NCBI GenBank assembly: GCA_037176705.1
Contig: CM073890.1
Coordinates: 98,012,591 to 98,076,590, forward strand
Direction of reading: 5' to 3'
Length of the DNA stretch: 64,000 nucleotides
Origin: Molossus alvarezi
Taxonomy: Eukaryota > Chordata > Mammalia > Chiroptera > Molossidae
Shown here: piece after piece, positions 45,213-56,156 of the stretch
Position numbering within the stretch: the stretch's first letter is position 1
Layout: each line of letters starts with the position of its first letter
Made by a program: the position numbers and the translations under genes
Notes under the pieces: generated by a model
What the model was told of the DNA's origin: nothing
Database searches by the model: none
The model's input: only the letters and a program-made list of their open reading frames with translations

Positions 45213-45518
45213 TTACAGAAAAGTGGAAAATGAAAATGAGGAAAAGGCTGTCGTTATTTCGAGCAAAATGATAGAGCGCCTAAAGGGTACTGTCAACAAT
45301 GTCAGCTTTGTCGAGTGGAAAGCACTGAGCTGACAAGAGGCTCTGTTTCTGTCAAATCCTACTTTCTCCCGAGATGTTATGTCAGCCTCACGTTCCTCAG
45401 ACCTCGTTCTCTGACCTACTGTGAAATAGGGAAACTCTCCGGAAGGAGCTAGCAGAGACATCATATCAAGCACATTAGCCGAAGGCACCGGCAGGCTTCC
45501 CAACACTTCACAGAGCAA
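45213..45518 (-). other. 101-codon open frame in CpG-retaining patch
   Basis: A minus-strand frame of 101 codons, mixed composition, no low-complexity and no match to a family I know. The DNA keeps more CpG than its neighbours (for example TTTCGAG, CCCGAG, CTCCGG, GCACCGGC). No splice, promoter or A-tail evidence supports a gene. A chance frame in a conserved non-coding element is just as likely. Confidence 0.25.
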
Positions 45519-45819
45519 AACTTCAGTTAACTCAAATCAAATCAGTTCACAAATCTCAAATGTGCACATGAACAATTTAGACTCAGTTTCTTCTAATAAG
45601 CCAAACCCCATACCTCATAGTTAGACGCTTGTGAATAACACAGTAAGAATAGAAAGTAGGGTTCATAAAGGTGAACTAACTGCCACAAGGAACACAAATA
45701 CAAAAATAAAATGATAAAATGTAGAGCACAATAATGGACATTACCATGGCAACACCTGGTCCTGGATGAAAAGGTAGTGATCATTGAGATCTTTCTGAGA
45801 AACTACATGCTTTGGTTCT

Positions 45820-45955
45820 CTCAGTCACCCAATCAATAAATACCCACTGAACACGTATCACTCTAGAAATTGGAGACTAAGTAGTCATGGTTCCATGCTC
45901 TCAGGGATATTATAGTCTAGTGATGGCAAATGCACTTGCAAAATAACAGAAGAAA
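45820..45955 (-). mobile_element. L2 3' fragment
   Basis: 'ccaatcaataaatacccactg', 'catgctctcagggatattatag' and 'tctagtgatggcaaatgc' match antisense L2 3' sequence order. Confidence 0.55.
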
Positions 45956-46439
45956 ATCACCCAAGGGCTGAAATTATTTTTGATTATTATGTATTGTTTT
46001 TGTAGTCCTGGTAAATAAAGGGACTGATGTTGTTATTATATAATGTGATATGTGTTAAGGTTGCTAAAGGCAGGGAATTTAATTCAAAGAAATGTGAAAG
46101 AGATTTATTTGGTCTATGACCCATTTGTTCACATTCCTCATTCCTATTAGCATAAGTGGTCCTTTCTGAAAGCACCAAGGCTCATTAAGAAGAACCCAGG
46201 TCTCTGAGACCGCATATGAAGGACATACCGGCCAAATGGAGGCAAAAGCCTGGGTTATGGACAGAGACCCCTGGTATTTAGGAGAGTATTTTGGATTCCT
46301 AAATGGTAACCTTCTAGACACTGTGAGTAGTGTGCATGTACGTGTGTACACACACAGACACACACAAGTTACATACAAATAAGTGTTTGCACTAGAAATT
46401 ACAAGAGTAGTGAAATAAAAATGTCAGAAAACTCAAGGC
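45956..46439. other. Unannotated DNA
   Basis: No gene or repeat recognised. A CA/GT-rich stretch lies at about 46345-46370. The 99-codon minus frame at 46079-46378 shows nothing familiar. Confidence 0.45.
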
Positions 46440-46700
46440 TAAGTAACTATTCTCATTAATAAATGTGGGATGTCTCAGGCACTGTCTTCAGTGCTTTACA
46501 TATATTAACTAACTTCATCTTCACAAAAGCCCTGTAGGTAATGACATCTCCTCCATTCTGCAGATGAAGAAACTGAGACACAGGGAGATAACTAATGTGC
46601 CCAACGAGACATGACTAGTAATGGAAGAGCGAGAATCTGAACATGAATAAACTGACTCCAAAGTCTTCATGCTTAATCCCCACTGCAGGCTATCTTTCTG
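46440..46700 (-). mobile_element. MIR, nearly full length
   Basis: Clear antisense MIR: 'cagtgctttacatatattaac', 'aagccctgtaggtaatg', 'ctgcagatgaagaaactgag', 'acagggagataactaatgtg', 'gagaatctgaacatgaat', 'actgactccaaagtcttcatg'. One of the best preserved MIRs in the window. Confidence 0.87.
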
Positions 46701-47254
46701 ACAATATAACCTCATACTAAAATTGGAACTTTTATAATAAATAATTACTCTGCTTAAATGATTTACTTACCATTTGGATGAAAATGAAAAATCATTTTAT
46801 ATCCATAAAACCTTGTGGATGTAACTATAAGATTCAAGATCTTATTCAGAGTACCAAATGAAATAAAAATGATATATTTAAGGATCAATAGTCCAATAAA
46901 ATTAAACTATAAAAGAAGGAAACAATTGGGACAAATCGAACAGAAAAAGGAAAGTTGAAGGGACTGGAAGTTCATTGCATAATTCTCTATCTCAAGAACA
47001 CATTGGACAAAAAGAGTAACAAGATACTGAATTGGCTACAATCACTAATCTGAAAAACAAATGCAAAAGCCACAAAGAGTGGAAGCCAACCCAGAACCCA
47101 AAGGGAAAAAATAGCACAATGAGAAAAACTTGGCAAAAAGCTCAAAGGCAAAGGAGATGCACCATGACTAAGCCCTGGTCAGAGCACATGGATACACAGC
47201 AAAAGCACAGCAACAAAAACAGCACACCTGAACATGACAATAACAAATTATCTT
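46701..47254. other. Unannotated, A-rich
   Basis: The plus strand of 46980-47240 is unusually A-rich (frame 47032-47262 is rich in K, N, Q, T). No protein family recognised and no A-tail or target duplication seen. Confidence 0.45.
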
Positions 47255-47288
47255 GCTGCTAAAATTACAACCAAGTAATTTTAGCAGC
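47255..47288. repeat. Perfect 14-bp inverted repeat, 6-nt loop
   Basis: Left arm GCTGCTAAAATTAC at 47255-47268, loop aaccaa, right arm GTAATTTTAGCAGC at 47275-47288. All 14 pairs match. It is not part of a repeat I recognise and has no following T run, so a pol III or rho-independent-type terminator reading is not supported. Confidence 0.9.
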
Positions 47289-49316
47289 CAGATATTTAAC
47301 GACCTCAATTGCTTACCTCCCAACCTAGAAATTATATTTGCAAAAAGTTTTCATTGAATATTTTACTTTGCAAAACTTCGGTCAACATAAGAACAAGAAA
47401 CAAGATCAACATTTAAGAAGGAACTTTCTCTAAATATTTTAGGAAATCTGTTTAAGAACTAACAGTTGGTTTGCAAATTGCAAATGAGGGATCCTGAATA
47501 ACTACTTAATTAACAAATTCTCACTTATTAAGCATAAATTTAATGGAAATTGCAACTATACGAGAAGTGGGAAATTCTGTATTTAGTCTTTTCATTTAAT
47601 TAGACAGAGCCTAATCAATAAATATTTGTGGCATATTGCTCTACAGGTATGATTATATGCTTCTTGGTTTTGCTAAAATGCAAAACATTTTATTCTTATC
47701 TTATATTTTAACAATTGGATAACAAGTCAGGCTGTCCATTATTTAAACTTAACTGTCTTTAAATCCTAATTTCCAAGTAGTTTCTGTTAAATCAAATGCT
47801 ATTGATTCAGTGGCCTACAGTTAAATCACTGAGACACAATCTGTATCAGAATTTGAGGGTTTAACCAAGAGTTCTGCAAATAGTTCATGTTAAGTGTAGT
47901 TCTTGAAAATGTGCTTTCTCTATACTTTTAAATTATTCCAGGATCTTGAATTTGAAATCGTTGAGATTCTTCAGGTCTCAGGCATGGGGATTTGCCCAGA
48001 GGACAAGAGCAGGAAAGCATGAACCTGGATGAATACATAATATTATGTTCCAGGTTTGTTTCTCCTCAGCTAACATTTATCTCTTTGGCATGATGAAGGG
48101 CAGATCAACGTTGATTATAAAAACAAACACGATTAACACTAAAACAGCATATGTTAACACTGCTGCAGCCTGGTGATGAATGAGCTGTGAGCAACGCCAA
48201 CACCTGCTCATGATGATGGTGCGTGACACCCAACCCCCACTGAGTGCCGAGGGCTCAGACACATTGGTGCACATCTCTCCAATTACCATGGTTTATGAGG
48301 AAGTTCTGGTCACATTCCCACTCTCTCAATCTCTTTTTTGATTACTTCCATGTTTGTTCACTCATTCATAACTTCACAGATGGCTTTGAGTTATGTACAT
48401 TCAGATGTAAGTGGTCTATACATGTGGCTGTGTATTACCCACATGAGACAGTATCTAGTTACCTGAAGTCTTGGATGACTAGCAAGCAGGATTCCATACT
48501 TGAATAATCCCTTCTAAAACACCATTATTAAATTATCTTACTTGGGTCTGATGTTGATTGAAATGATCATGCATCTCACCTAGACGGACTCTGTTTGACA
48601 CTGAAGGGGTTATTAGGTCGTGGTTTTATAAAGACTATGAAAATAAAATGAGAATAGCTGAATGTATGTGATGGTGTGTTCTGTAATCAATATACAACAT
48701 ATTTAACATTAGTATGACTATTTCTATATAATGTGACAAAGTATGAACAACATAGTTCTGATCTTATTATAGTCTTGTTTCAGCGAGAAATAAATGACAT
48801 GTGGAGCTTCAAAACCATTCAAGTTATTTCTTATGTTATATATGGTCCCATGTTCCATAGAATGTTTCTATTAATATGGCCATGTAATATGAAATAATTA
48901 TTCTATCTTCAATTGTTACCTCATTTTATTTCTGATTATCCTCCTCATCTTTGCTTCAAAACCTAGTCTACAAAATTTTCTTTCCTGTTCTAAATATAAC
49001 TCCTTTACCTAAAGTTAGAGCATCCCTACCTGGAGAGACTTCAATGTGTATTATTTTATCCTATTTTTTAGACTCTCTTTTTCTTACTTTCTAACTGACA
49101 CTTTGGCTCTATCTCCAAATTTATTCAGAGCCTTTCATTTGTAAAGAAAATGTTGTTTCCATATCTTCCTCCAGTTTTATAAAGTTCTTTCTTCAGTTTC
49201 TCAGATAAATGGCCAAACTGTTGCTCTTATGTCTTCATATCTTTTTTACTTTTTTTACTCACTGAAATTATCAAGGGGACGTCAGTATTTTAGGTTATCA
49301 AAAAATTTACTTTAGT
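47289..49316. other. Unannotated DNA
   Basis: No gene or clear repeat over 2 kb. The part at 48060-48290 retains a few CpG sites and is less AT-rich than its surroundings. Confidence 0.5.
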
Positions 49317-49519
49317 GCCCTGGCTGGTATGGCTCAGGTGGTTGAACATTGTCCCATGCACTGAGAGGTCTCTGGTTCAATTCCTGGTCAGAGCACAAGC
49401 CCAGGTGTGGGCTTGATCCCAGTAAGGGGGTGTGCAGGAGGCAGCTGATCAATGTTTCTTCCTCTCTCTCCCTCCCTCTACTTTCCTCTCTCTCTAAAAT
49501 CAATAAAAACATCTTTTAA
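49317..49519 (+). mobile_element. Ves-type SINE, type B
   Basis: Head GCCCTGGCTGGTATGGCTCAG, B box GGTTCAATTCC, CT body, tail TCTAAAATCAATAAAAAC. No convincing target duplication. Confidence 0.92.
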
Positions 49520-49654
49520 ATTTATTCTCACAAAATCCATGACCTTTGGCTATTACCATTTTTTAAATAATTTTATTTAATGTTTATCTTAATGACCAGA
49601 TAGTAGATTCCATCAAAATAGTGACTATGTGTATTTTATTTTCCAAAGAGGCTT

Positions 49655-49885
49655 TATGTAATAGATAAGAGTGTAGCCTCCAAAGTTAGACTCCCTAGAT
49701 AGAAAACCCTGTATTTCCATGTACTAGCTGAATGACCATGGGGAAGTTCTAACCTCTCTGTTCTATTTGTCTCATTTATAAAATGCCAAATAATAATATA
49801 GTGTTCATTGAGCTATTATGAGGAAAAAGGGTCATTATATGTAAAGAATGTGTAAAAAAGCTTAAAACGTAATAAATGTCCTATA
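49655..49885 (+). mobile_element. MIR, nearly full length
   Basis: Sense MIR: 'agataagagtgtagcctcc', 'gtactagctgaatgaccatg', 'ggaagttctaacctctctg', 'cattgagctattatgagg', 'gtaaagaatgtgtaaaaaagc'. Confidence 0.82.
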
Positions 49886-49929
49886 TATTATAATTACTGT
49901 TGGTATTATTGAGATATTATTTTTGCCAC

Positions 49930-50030
49930 CTCTCTAATCTCAGGAATTAGCACTGTGCCTGATACATATTAACATTTAACCAACATTTAGTGGATGAATG
50001 AATGAAATGAATTGATGAATGCAACATATC
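49930..50030 (+). mobile_element. L2 3' end
   Basis: 'gaattagcactgtgcctgatac', 'catttaaccaacatttagtgg', 'atgaatgaatgaaatgaattg' is the sense L2 terminus with its short tetramer tail. Confidence 0.65.
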
Positions 50031-50214
50031 ACAGCTGATAGTGTTACATTAAAAAAAACACACACATATTATTTGACTTGGACATCATAGAATGTCACTG
50101 CTCAAAATGTCATCCTTACCCATGAAACAGAATTCTATTTCCAACTCCTCTGTGTTAGTGAAAAAACCATTCTGCAAGTTACATCCAGAGAAAAGCTAAG
50201 ATATGTAGGAGTGA

Positions 50215-50840
50215 CTGGAGATGGAGTTACTACTGCAGTGGCCTCCTCTCCCAGCTTCTATTTTTATAACATTGAAATCCATTATCTTCACAGCAGCCAA
50301 AATAATCATTCAAAGATATGTCAGAGCATGACTTCCTCTGCCGAAAACCATTCCGTAGCTTCCTAATACACTAAGAAAAATCCAAATTCCACATGGCCTA
50401 ATTAATAAGTCGCTGATTGACCTGACCCTGCCTGCTTCTCTGAGCTCATCTGAAACCATATGTCTTACTAGCTCATTCTTGCTTTTTATACTTGTTATGC
50501 CTTCCTGCAGTGCTTTTCCCTTGGGTTCCCACTTGGCTGCCATCTTCTTATTGTTCAGTCTTGGTTGAAATATCCTTTTCTCAAAGACATGTTCCTTGAC
50601 CCACCCTGTCCCAGCTATATTTTCTTCATATCACTATTTGAAATTACTTTCTCAATATATGTGTTTACTTGAGTATTATCATTTATCTTTTCCATTAGAC
50701 TGCAAGTTCTGTGATGACAAACATCTGGCCTGTCTGATTCATCATTTTGACCCACTGTTTGGTATATTATATTTATTTATTTGTTTATTCCTCACCCGAG
50801 CGTATTTTTTCCCATTTATCTTCAGAGGGAGGGAGGAATG

Positions 50841-50896
<56 letters not shown>

Positions 50897-51112
50897 CTGA
50901 TGTGAGAAGAACACATTGACTGGTTGCCTCCCACATGACCTTGACTAGGGGGCTGGGGATTTAATATTACCTGAGGTATATGCCCTTGACCAGAATCAAA
51001 CCCGCAACTCTTTGCTCCGCAGGCTGATGCTCCAACTGCTGAGCCAAATCAGCCAGGGCTGTCTGGTATATTATAAATTATTATTAATTATCTGTTAAAA
51101 TACATTCATAAA
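50215..51112 (+). mobile_element. L2, split by a SINE
   Basis: Sense L2-type text: 'cacagcagccaaaataatc', 'aagatatgtcagagcatgac', 'gaaaaccattccgtagcttcc', 'gacctgaccctgcctgc', 'ttccttgacccaccctgtcc', 'tagactgcaagttctgtgatg'. The SINE at 50771-51058 cuts it near the 3' end. The 77-codon minus frame at 50310-50543 is not a gene. Confidence 0.72.
50771..51058 (-). mobile_element. Ves-type SINE, type A, (GA)n-expanded
   Basis: Minus-strand copy with a long pure (GA)n run at 50842-50892. From 51058 it reads GCCCTGGCTGATTTGGCTCAG, B-box-like GGTTTGATTCT. A 16-bp target duplication ctgtYtggtatattat lies at 50755-50770 and 51059-51074 with one mismatch. The first bases of its tail hairpin are altered (CGCTCGGGTGAGGA). 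Confidence 0.94.
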
Positions 51113-51124
51113 TGAGGCTTGGGC

Positions 51125-51250
51125 CAGAATCTTATCACAAAGAGCCTTGTATGTCGTATTATAGAGATGGAACTGTATCTCAAAGACAACAGAAGCCATC
51201 AAGAGATAGGGTAAGTAGGAGACTGGCATATCTATTTAAGAATACCTTCC
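51125..51250 (-). mobile_element. Possible L2-type relic
   Basis: 'aatcttatcacaaagagcc', 'ttgtatgtcgtattatagag', 'agacaacagaagccatcaag' recalls antisense L2-type text. Short and diverged. Confidence 0.4.
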
Positions 51251-52081
51251 AGTGGAAGAAGTATCTATGGCAGCACTTGAAGAGCAGGTGAAATTTTTGG
51301 GAAGGGAGAGGTACATTCCAATGTGAGGTCTTGAACTGATAGGATAGTCAATGACGCCATAGGGGTGATGTGTGTTCAGGTATAGGGAGTGAGTGGATGA
51401 GTTTATCTATCACAGAAGTTTCCTTTAAGCTAGCACTAGTGTAAGTGTTGAAATCTTGGTGAGGAATCACAATGTGCTTGTTTTCCTGACAATTGCTTGG
51501 GAATTATCTTTTAAAAAGTGGTATTCTTTGAATGGTGGAGATCAACATGATTAAAATCATAAAAATATCATCCGTGATGAAGAAAATCCTTCTTTAGAGC
51601 CCATGCATAAAGATAATGTCCTGATATGGACCTCCATAATGAGAGCAATAGAAGACTATCCCAGAGACAGTCTGGTCCAACCCCTTCAATCTACATGATC
51701 TCAGATCCAAGGAAGTAATGATATCCTTGAGGTCACAGATAATTAATTTAGAGTTAATACTGTAACATATATTCAGAGGAAACTATTCTGAAACTGAACT
51801 CCCCCAATTTTAGTCAGTATTCAAATATTTTTTTTTAAATGGTTCCATTTCCCATCTAAAATTTCTTGATAAAAGTGTAGAGCAACAGTTTCAAAACCAC
51901 TTCACTGGGTTATTTTGAATTTTATTACACACCAGGTATTCTTTCTGTGAAAAACTTAATGAACTATCTTATTCATACTGGATATAAAGGCAAACTAACA
52001 CTGATTCAGGCATGTATGTCAAAACTAAAGTATTTTTGCATTCTTAAAATGCTTGTGGAGGATGATAAAAAGTTCTTTTCA
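51251..52081. other. Unannotated DNA
   Basis: A MIR-like scrap is possible near 51700-51750 (ccaaggaagtaatgatatcc, gaggtcacag). No gene recognised. Confidence 0.45.
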
Positions 52082-52232
52082 ATAAATACTGCTATGGAAA
52101 CGGGCTAGGAGCTTCCCACACTATGTAAAGAAATACTATGAAACCAGCATCAGTGTTCATATTTCCAATTAAAAAAAAATTATTAGCACACCTGTGGAAT
52201 ATAAAGTAACAAAAGTCTCAAAGTAGAACATT
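52082..52232 (+). repeat. Diverged direct repeat, copy 1
   Basis: Aligns by eye with 55182-55335: shared words are 'tatggaaa', 'ctagg', 'accagcatca', 'tatatt/catatt', 'ctgtRgaa' and 'taacaaaa'. I do not recognise the family. It may be an unlisted ancient interspersed repeat or a local segmental duplicate. Confidence 0.5.
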
Positions 52233-52885
52233 CTTCCATTTCATCTAAGGGAGAAAAAACGGACACATAAGAAGCTCTATTACAAGGGCAAAGGGATTTT
52301 GTGTATATTTATTATGTGCGAAGGAATTTCTCGTCAATGAATGTCCACTTATCCGCTAACAAGCAATATAACTTTATATTATCTACAACGTTTACACTAT
52401 TGCTCTATTTACATTCTCACATGAAAGACCTAAATGGATTAATTGGAGACACCGCAGAATCTGTTAAATTTAAAACCAACAAGGACCACACATTATTTAA
52501 AATCTTTCCTTTCAGCTATCCATTTTAATTACAGATTTTAAAAACCGACTTTTTTTTTTCTTGGTGTACTCTGTTGCGCCAATTTGTTGTTTGGTCCTTT
52601 GTTTCCCAAGAGCGTTTAGCTATGATTTAACATTTAACAGAGGGCTCCGGAGTTTCTTTGTTGCATTAATACAGTACTTGTAGACGTGTGATGATCGGTA
52701 TGCAAAGGCTGCAACTCTTTTTGAAAAGAATTAAAATCTCTTGATAAAAATTTACTTTGGGGAAAAAAAATAATGACACCCGTTTTTAAAACATGAAATG
52801 AATGTCTTTTCATTCTTCTGTGTAATGAGATCCTCCCTTTCTTCGGTCCCATATGTAGTTAAGTGCAAAAACAGTACAATTGAAG
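52233..52885. other. Unannotated, repeat-poor DNA
   Basis: No repeat recognised. Retains scattered CpG sites in an AT-rich context. The 75- and 72-codon frames here are not recognisable proteins. Confidence 0.5.
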
Positions 52886-53249
52886 TGCCTTAGTCAGTTC
52901 AGGCTGCTGTGCAACATACCAGAGCCCGGGTGGCTTAAACAACAGGCAATTATTTCTCCCAGTTCTGGAGTCTGCGAAGTCCAAGATCAAGGTGCAGGCA
53001 GATTCAGGGTCTGCAGCCGCCCTCTTACTGGTCTGCAGACAGCTGCGTTCTCCTTAGATCCTCACATCTGAGAGGGGGCAGACTCAGGTCTCTTCCTCTT
53101 TTAATCTCATCCTCAGGGCCTTCAACCTCCTGACCTGATCTCAACCCAATTACCCCAGAAAGGCCCCTCCTCCAAATGCCACTACACGGGGATTAGCGCT
53201 TCAACATACGCATGGGGAAAGGGTGGAGGGAAACCTTCAGCCCACAGCA
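52886..53249 (-). mobile_element. MLT1-type solo LTR (ERVL-MaLR)
   Basis: Antisense LTR: starts TGCCTTAGTCAGTTCAGG, 'gggtggcttaaacaacagg', 'cagttctggagtctgcg', 'tcaaggtgcaggcag', 'tcctccaaatgccactac', 'gggattagcgcttcaacat', and ends CCCACAGCA. The TG...CA termini are kept. No internal retroviral region flanks it, so it is a solo LTR. A 5-bp target duplication is not convincing. Confidence 0.85.
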
Positions 53250-53925
53250 AGAACTAAGCACATATTTTAAGTTTTATAAGTGTTTTAGATCTTTCATCCT
53301 CTTTGACCTTTCTATGAGAAACGGTGCAAACCCTTGTTCCCAGGAGCCTGTGAATTCTGCCACCGAGTGGCAAGGTGATGGGGTGAGGACGTGAGCACGC
53401 AGCAGACTGGGCCTGGTTCTAGTGGACAACTTTGGCTTTTATCTGTTTTCATATAGGGATTTCTTGCGACAAGTAATTTAAGCAAAAAGTTCTACTATTT
53501 ACAGAAAATGAAACAAACATTTGCAAACCACTGGTGTAGCAAAAAAAGGACTAGGAATGGTGGCACCCTGGGACCTGGTCTGGCCAGCCTTTCCACTCAA
53601 GGTTGTACGGTCTTGGGCGCATCTTGGAACCTCTAGAAGCCTGTATCTTTCCCTCTGCCCAGGCTCTCTCCCAGAGCTGCTGGAGGTGGTAATGGATGTC
53701 CTCTTCAAATGGACTGAGAGGGTTCTACGGACCGGGTCAGTGAAAACCTTGGCCTTTTAATCATGTCACCAGGGTTTTGTTCTTGTGAGGCCGATGGCCG
53801 CAATGGAAATGAGGAGGGGGTCTGTTTCCAGCATTGTTTACCGTGTGCAGGACACAGAGGAGATTGTTACTGAACACCTTGTGAATGAATTCAGTGAAAA
53901 ATAACAAAAAACAAAAAACAAAACA
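53250..53925. other. Unannotated, slightly GC-richer DNA
   Basis: No repeat recognised. Frames of 69 and 79 codons at 53499-53760 overlap on opposite strands, and neither is familiar. Confidence 0.45.
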
Positions 53926-54043
53926 GCCTTGGCTGGTTTGATGTGTCTCTCACATTGTTGTTTCTCTCTCTCTCTTCCTCCCTCTCTCCCTCCCACTCAA
54001 TCTGAAGATAAATGCAAAAATGTCCTCGGTGAGGATAAAAAAA
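53926..54043 (+). mobile_element. Ves-type SINE, type A, internal deletion
   Basis: Starts GCCTTGGCTGGTTTG, then jumps straight to GATGTGTCTCTCACATTG and the CT-rich 3' half, with tail TCCTCGGTGAGGA and an A run. About 150 bp including most of the A box and all of the B box are missing. Flanks are A/C-rich (aaaaacaaaaaacaaaacag / aaacaaaaaacagg), which may be the target duplication. Confidence 0.85.
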
Positions 54044-55059
54044 GAAACAAAAAACAGGAGTAGTAGAAATGGAAAGTTGGGATCAGCTCTTGACTCCGGG
54101 ACTTAAAGTGCCGCTGAGATTTGGATATCCCGAAGTGGTGAGGGGACCCTTGACTGTGCCTCACAGGCTCCTGGTTCAGGGGTCACAGCTGCCACAACAG
54201 TGAGTGGATGGAGCAGTGCCCCTCCTGGCAGGGCTGTTCATCTGCTGATGAACTATGGATGGGGAAGGAGCAGCTCCTTCAATAACTCAGGATAATGGTA
54301 TGCTGTTTGGATGTATCAGAAAAATATCTGAAACTGTTCAATGTGCAGCAAGGGAGTTTTCCTTCTGACCTCTCATTTTGACTGTCAAATATAGTTCAGG
54401 GCATACAGATGCACACAGGAGACGTGTCTGTCCTGGGTGAGCCCGTTGAATGGGTGTAACCCTGGGAGCACTCCTCGTTCAACACTGATGGTGGTTTGCT
54501 TTCTGGCCCTTCCCTGGGGGTAGAATCACCTCCAAACTCTGGTTTCTGTGCTCTGTCCTCAGTGTGGTGTTCTGCCTCACTTGTAACCAAGAGAGGAAAC
54601 ATTTCCCAGAAACCCCAGCCCCCGATTTCAACATGGGTCCTGACTAGTCCCCTACTTCTTGGTCAGTTGTGTCGAATCAATACTTGGGGCAACCAAATCA
54701 GTCATAAACTACCCTCAAGTAAAAATGAGGTCTGAAAACTCTTTTATTCTTAAATCGGTAAAATAGACATGAGGCTTGAACCTATAAAATATGTCATATT
54801 CACCCACTCAAGACTTTTATCAGCAACAGTGCATACTCTGCCAAACATTGCTAAGTCACACCTGTCTTGGATTGCATGTTACCTCTGCTTAATGCTGCGA
54901 TGTAAATGATCTTCCACTCTTCTCCTTTCCCAAATACTTGTAACTGCTTGGGAGTTAAACTCATTACTCACTAAGCATTCCAAATACTCTTTCCAGAATA
55001 AAAGTCTCACTCAACATACTAGCCTGCATCCATTGTATCGTATTTTATCTTTACCTTTG
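54044..55059. other. Unannotated DNA
   Basis: No gene or clear repeat. Frames of 68 and 79 codons at 54396-54735 overlap on opposite strands. Confidence 0.45.
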
Positions 55060-55181
55060 CATGTTCTCATTGAAGTCTCCTGACAGCCATTGGTATCTGT
55101 GACCCTCATCATCCACATTTTATGGGTGAAGCAAAGGGAGCCTAAGGAGTGAGATGATGTCCCCTATTCTTCTGATAGCAA
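55060..55181 (-). mobile_element. Degenerate MIR
   Basis: 'catccacattttatgggtgaag', 'gggagcctaaggagtgagatg', 'atgtcccctattcttctgatag' follow antisense MIR order. Confidence 0.5.
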
Positions 55182-55335
55182 GTATTTGTTATGGAAAGTT
55201 ACTAGGGACCACCTACACTAGGTACCAATATGTTTTAACCAGCATCACAGTTTATATTCACATTCTAAAATTTTATATTTTATTGGAACATCTGTAGAAC
55301 ATAAGTAACAAAATAATCAAAATAGAATTTAGCAA
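55182..55335 (+). repeat. Diverged direct repeat, copy 2
   Basis: The partner of 52082-52232, in the same orientation 3.1 kb away. It carries 'ttatggaaag', 'ccagcatcacag', 'tctgtagaacataagtaac', matching the first copy with many substitutions and small gaps. Confidence 0.5.
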
Positions 55336-55664
55336 AGCGAAGGCAAGACTGTTCTCGGCTCGAAAGACTCTTCCAGTATCCCTGTGGTCTTCTCCTCAAA
55401 CAACCTTTCTCTGATAAGCAGCTCTGTCAGCCAAAGCAAAGAGATTGGTCGGTATATTTTTCTACACTGACCACCTGTCTTTTTCCACATTTAGACATAA
55501 TTTGTGCTGCTAAATAAGGTTGACCCCTAGCCGCTGAGACTAAACTCTGCATTTCAAACTGATGCTTTGTTTATAACTGCCATAAGTCATTAGTTGTTAG
55601 GATGAAAAGATTGGCTATTTTAAGCACAAAAATGTGGTCAACAGACCAGAGAGAACTTCTCCCT
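55336..55664. other. Unannotated DNA
   Basis: Nothing recognised. Left flank of the CpG-rich patch. Confidence 0.45.
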
Positions 55665-55870
55665 CTTTATTTAACGCCGCGGGTGAAACCTCAGGATGTT
55701 GCCATTTGAACTGCGTCGCTGGCCTGCCAAGCCTTCACCAGATGAGCTCTGTGCCCGCTCGCAGAGGAAGGTTGGCACCCCGGCCACGTGGCCACGCGGC
55801 CCACAGGTGGCGGCCTGCCAGCGCCACATCTGAGGAGCCCAGAGCTTGCAGGACTCGACTGCTTTCCATT
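55665..55870. promoter_or_regulatory. Small CpG-rich patch, function unknown
   Basis: About 200 bp with CpG-bearing words such as AACGCCGCGGG, GCGTCGCTGG, CCCGCTCGCAG, CCCCGGCCACGTGG, CCACGCGGCC and GTGGCGGCC, in an AT-rich region. It includes an E-box (CACGTG) at about 55783. It may be a short CpG island or enhancer. Frames on both strands (69-96 codons) are open because stops are rare in GC-rich DNA. No transcript evidence exists in sequence. Confidence 0.4.
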
Positions 55871-56156
55871 CCTGCTCTTTAGTGGGTTTCCTCCTTCACC
55901 ACCTCTGAGAAAGCCGCAGTGTCCAAAAGAAGGAAGTGGTCCAGCGTCAACAGGCAGGGGCTCTCGCCACTTTCCCTCCACCCCACCCTCAATCTAAGTC
56001 AGAATTAAAAACAAAAACAAAAACAAAAAACTTCCACTAGACCAAGCCCTGCTGCTGTCTTTGACTTTTTTCTACATGCTGTTACATTTGTGGAGAAAAT
56101 AGTCCCTGGTCTTATCCCCTTTGCCCTCTTCTTACCCTGCTCTTAGACTTATTTTA

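Noticed and set aside
47269..47300. Hairpin at 47255-47288 as a transcription terminator
   Set aside because: No T run follows it, and hairpin-plus-T-run termination of that type is not how vertebrate genes end.
52886..53249. MLT1 LTR as part of a fuller endogenous retrovirus
   Set aside because: Only one LTR is visible, with no internal gag, pol or env-like sequence beside it.
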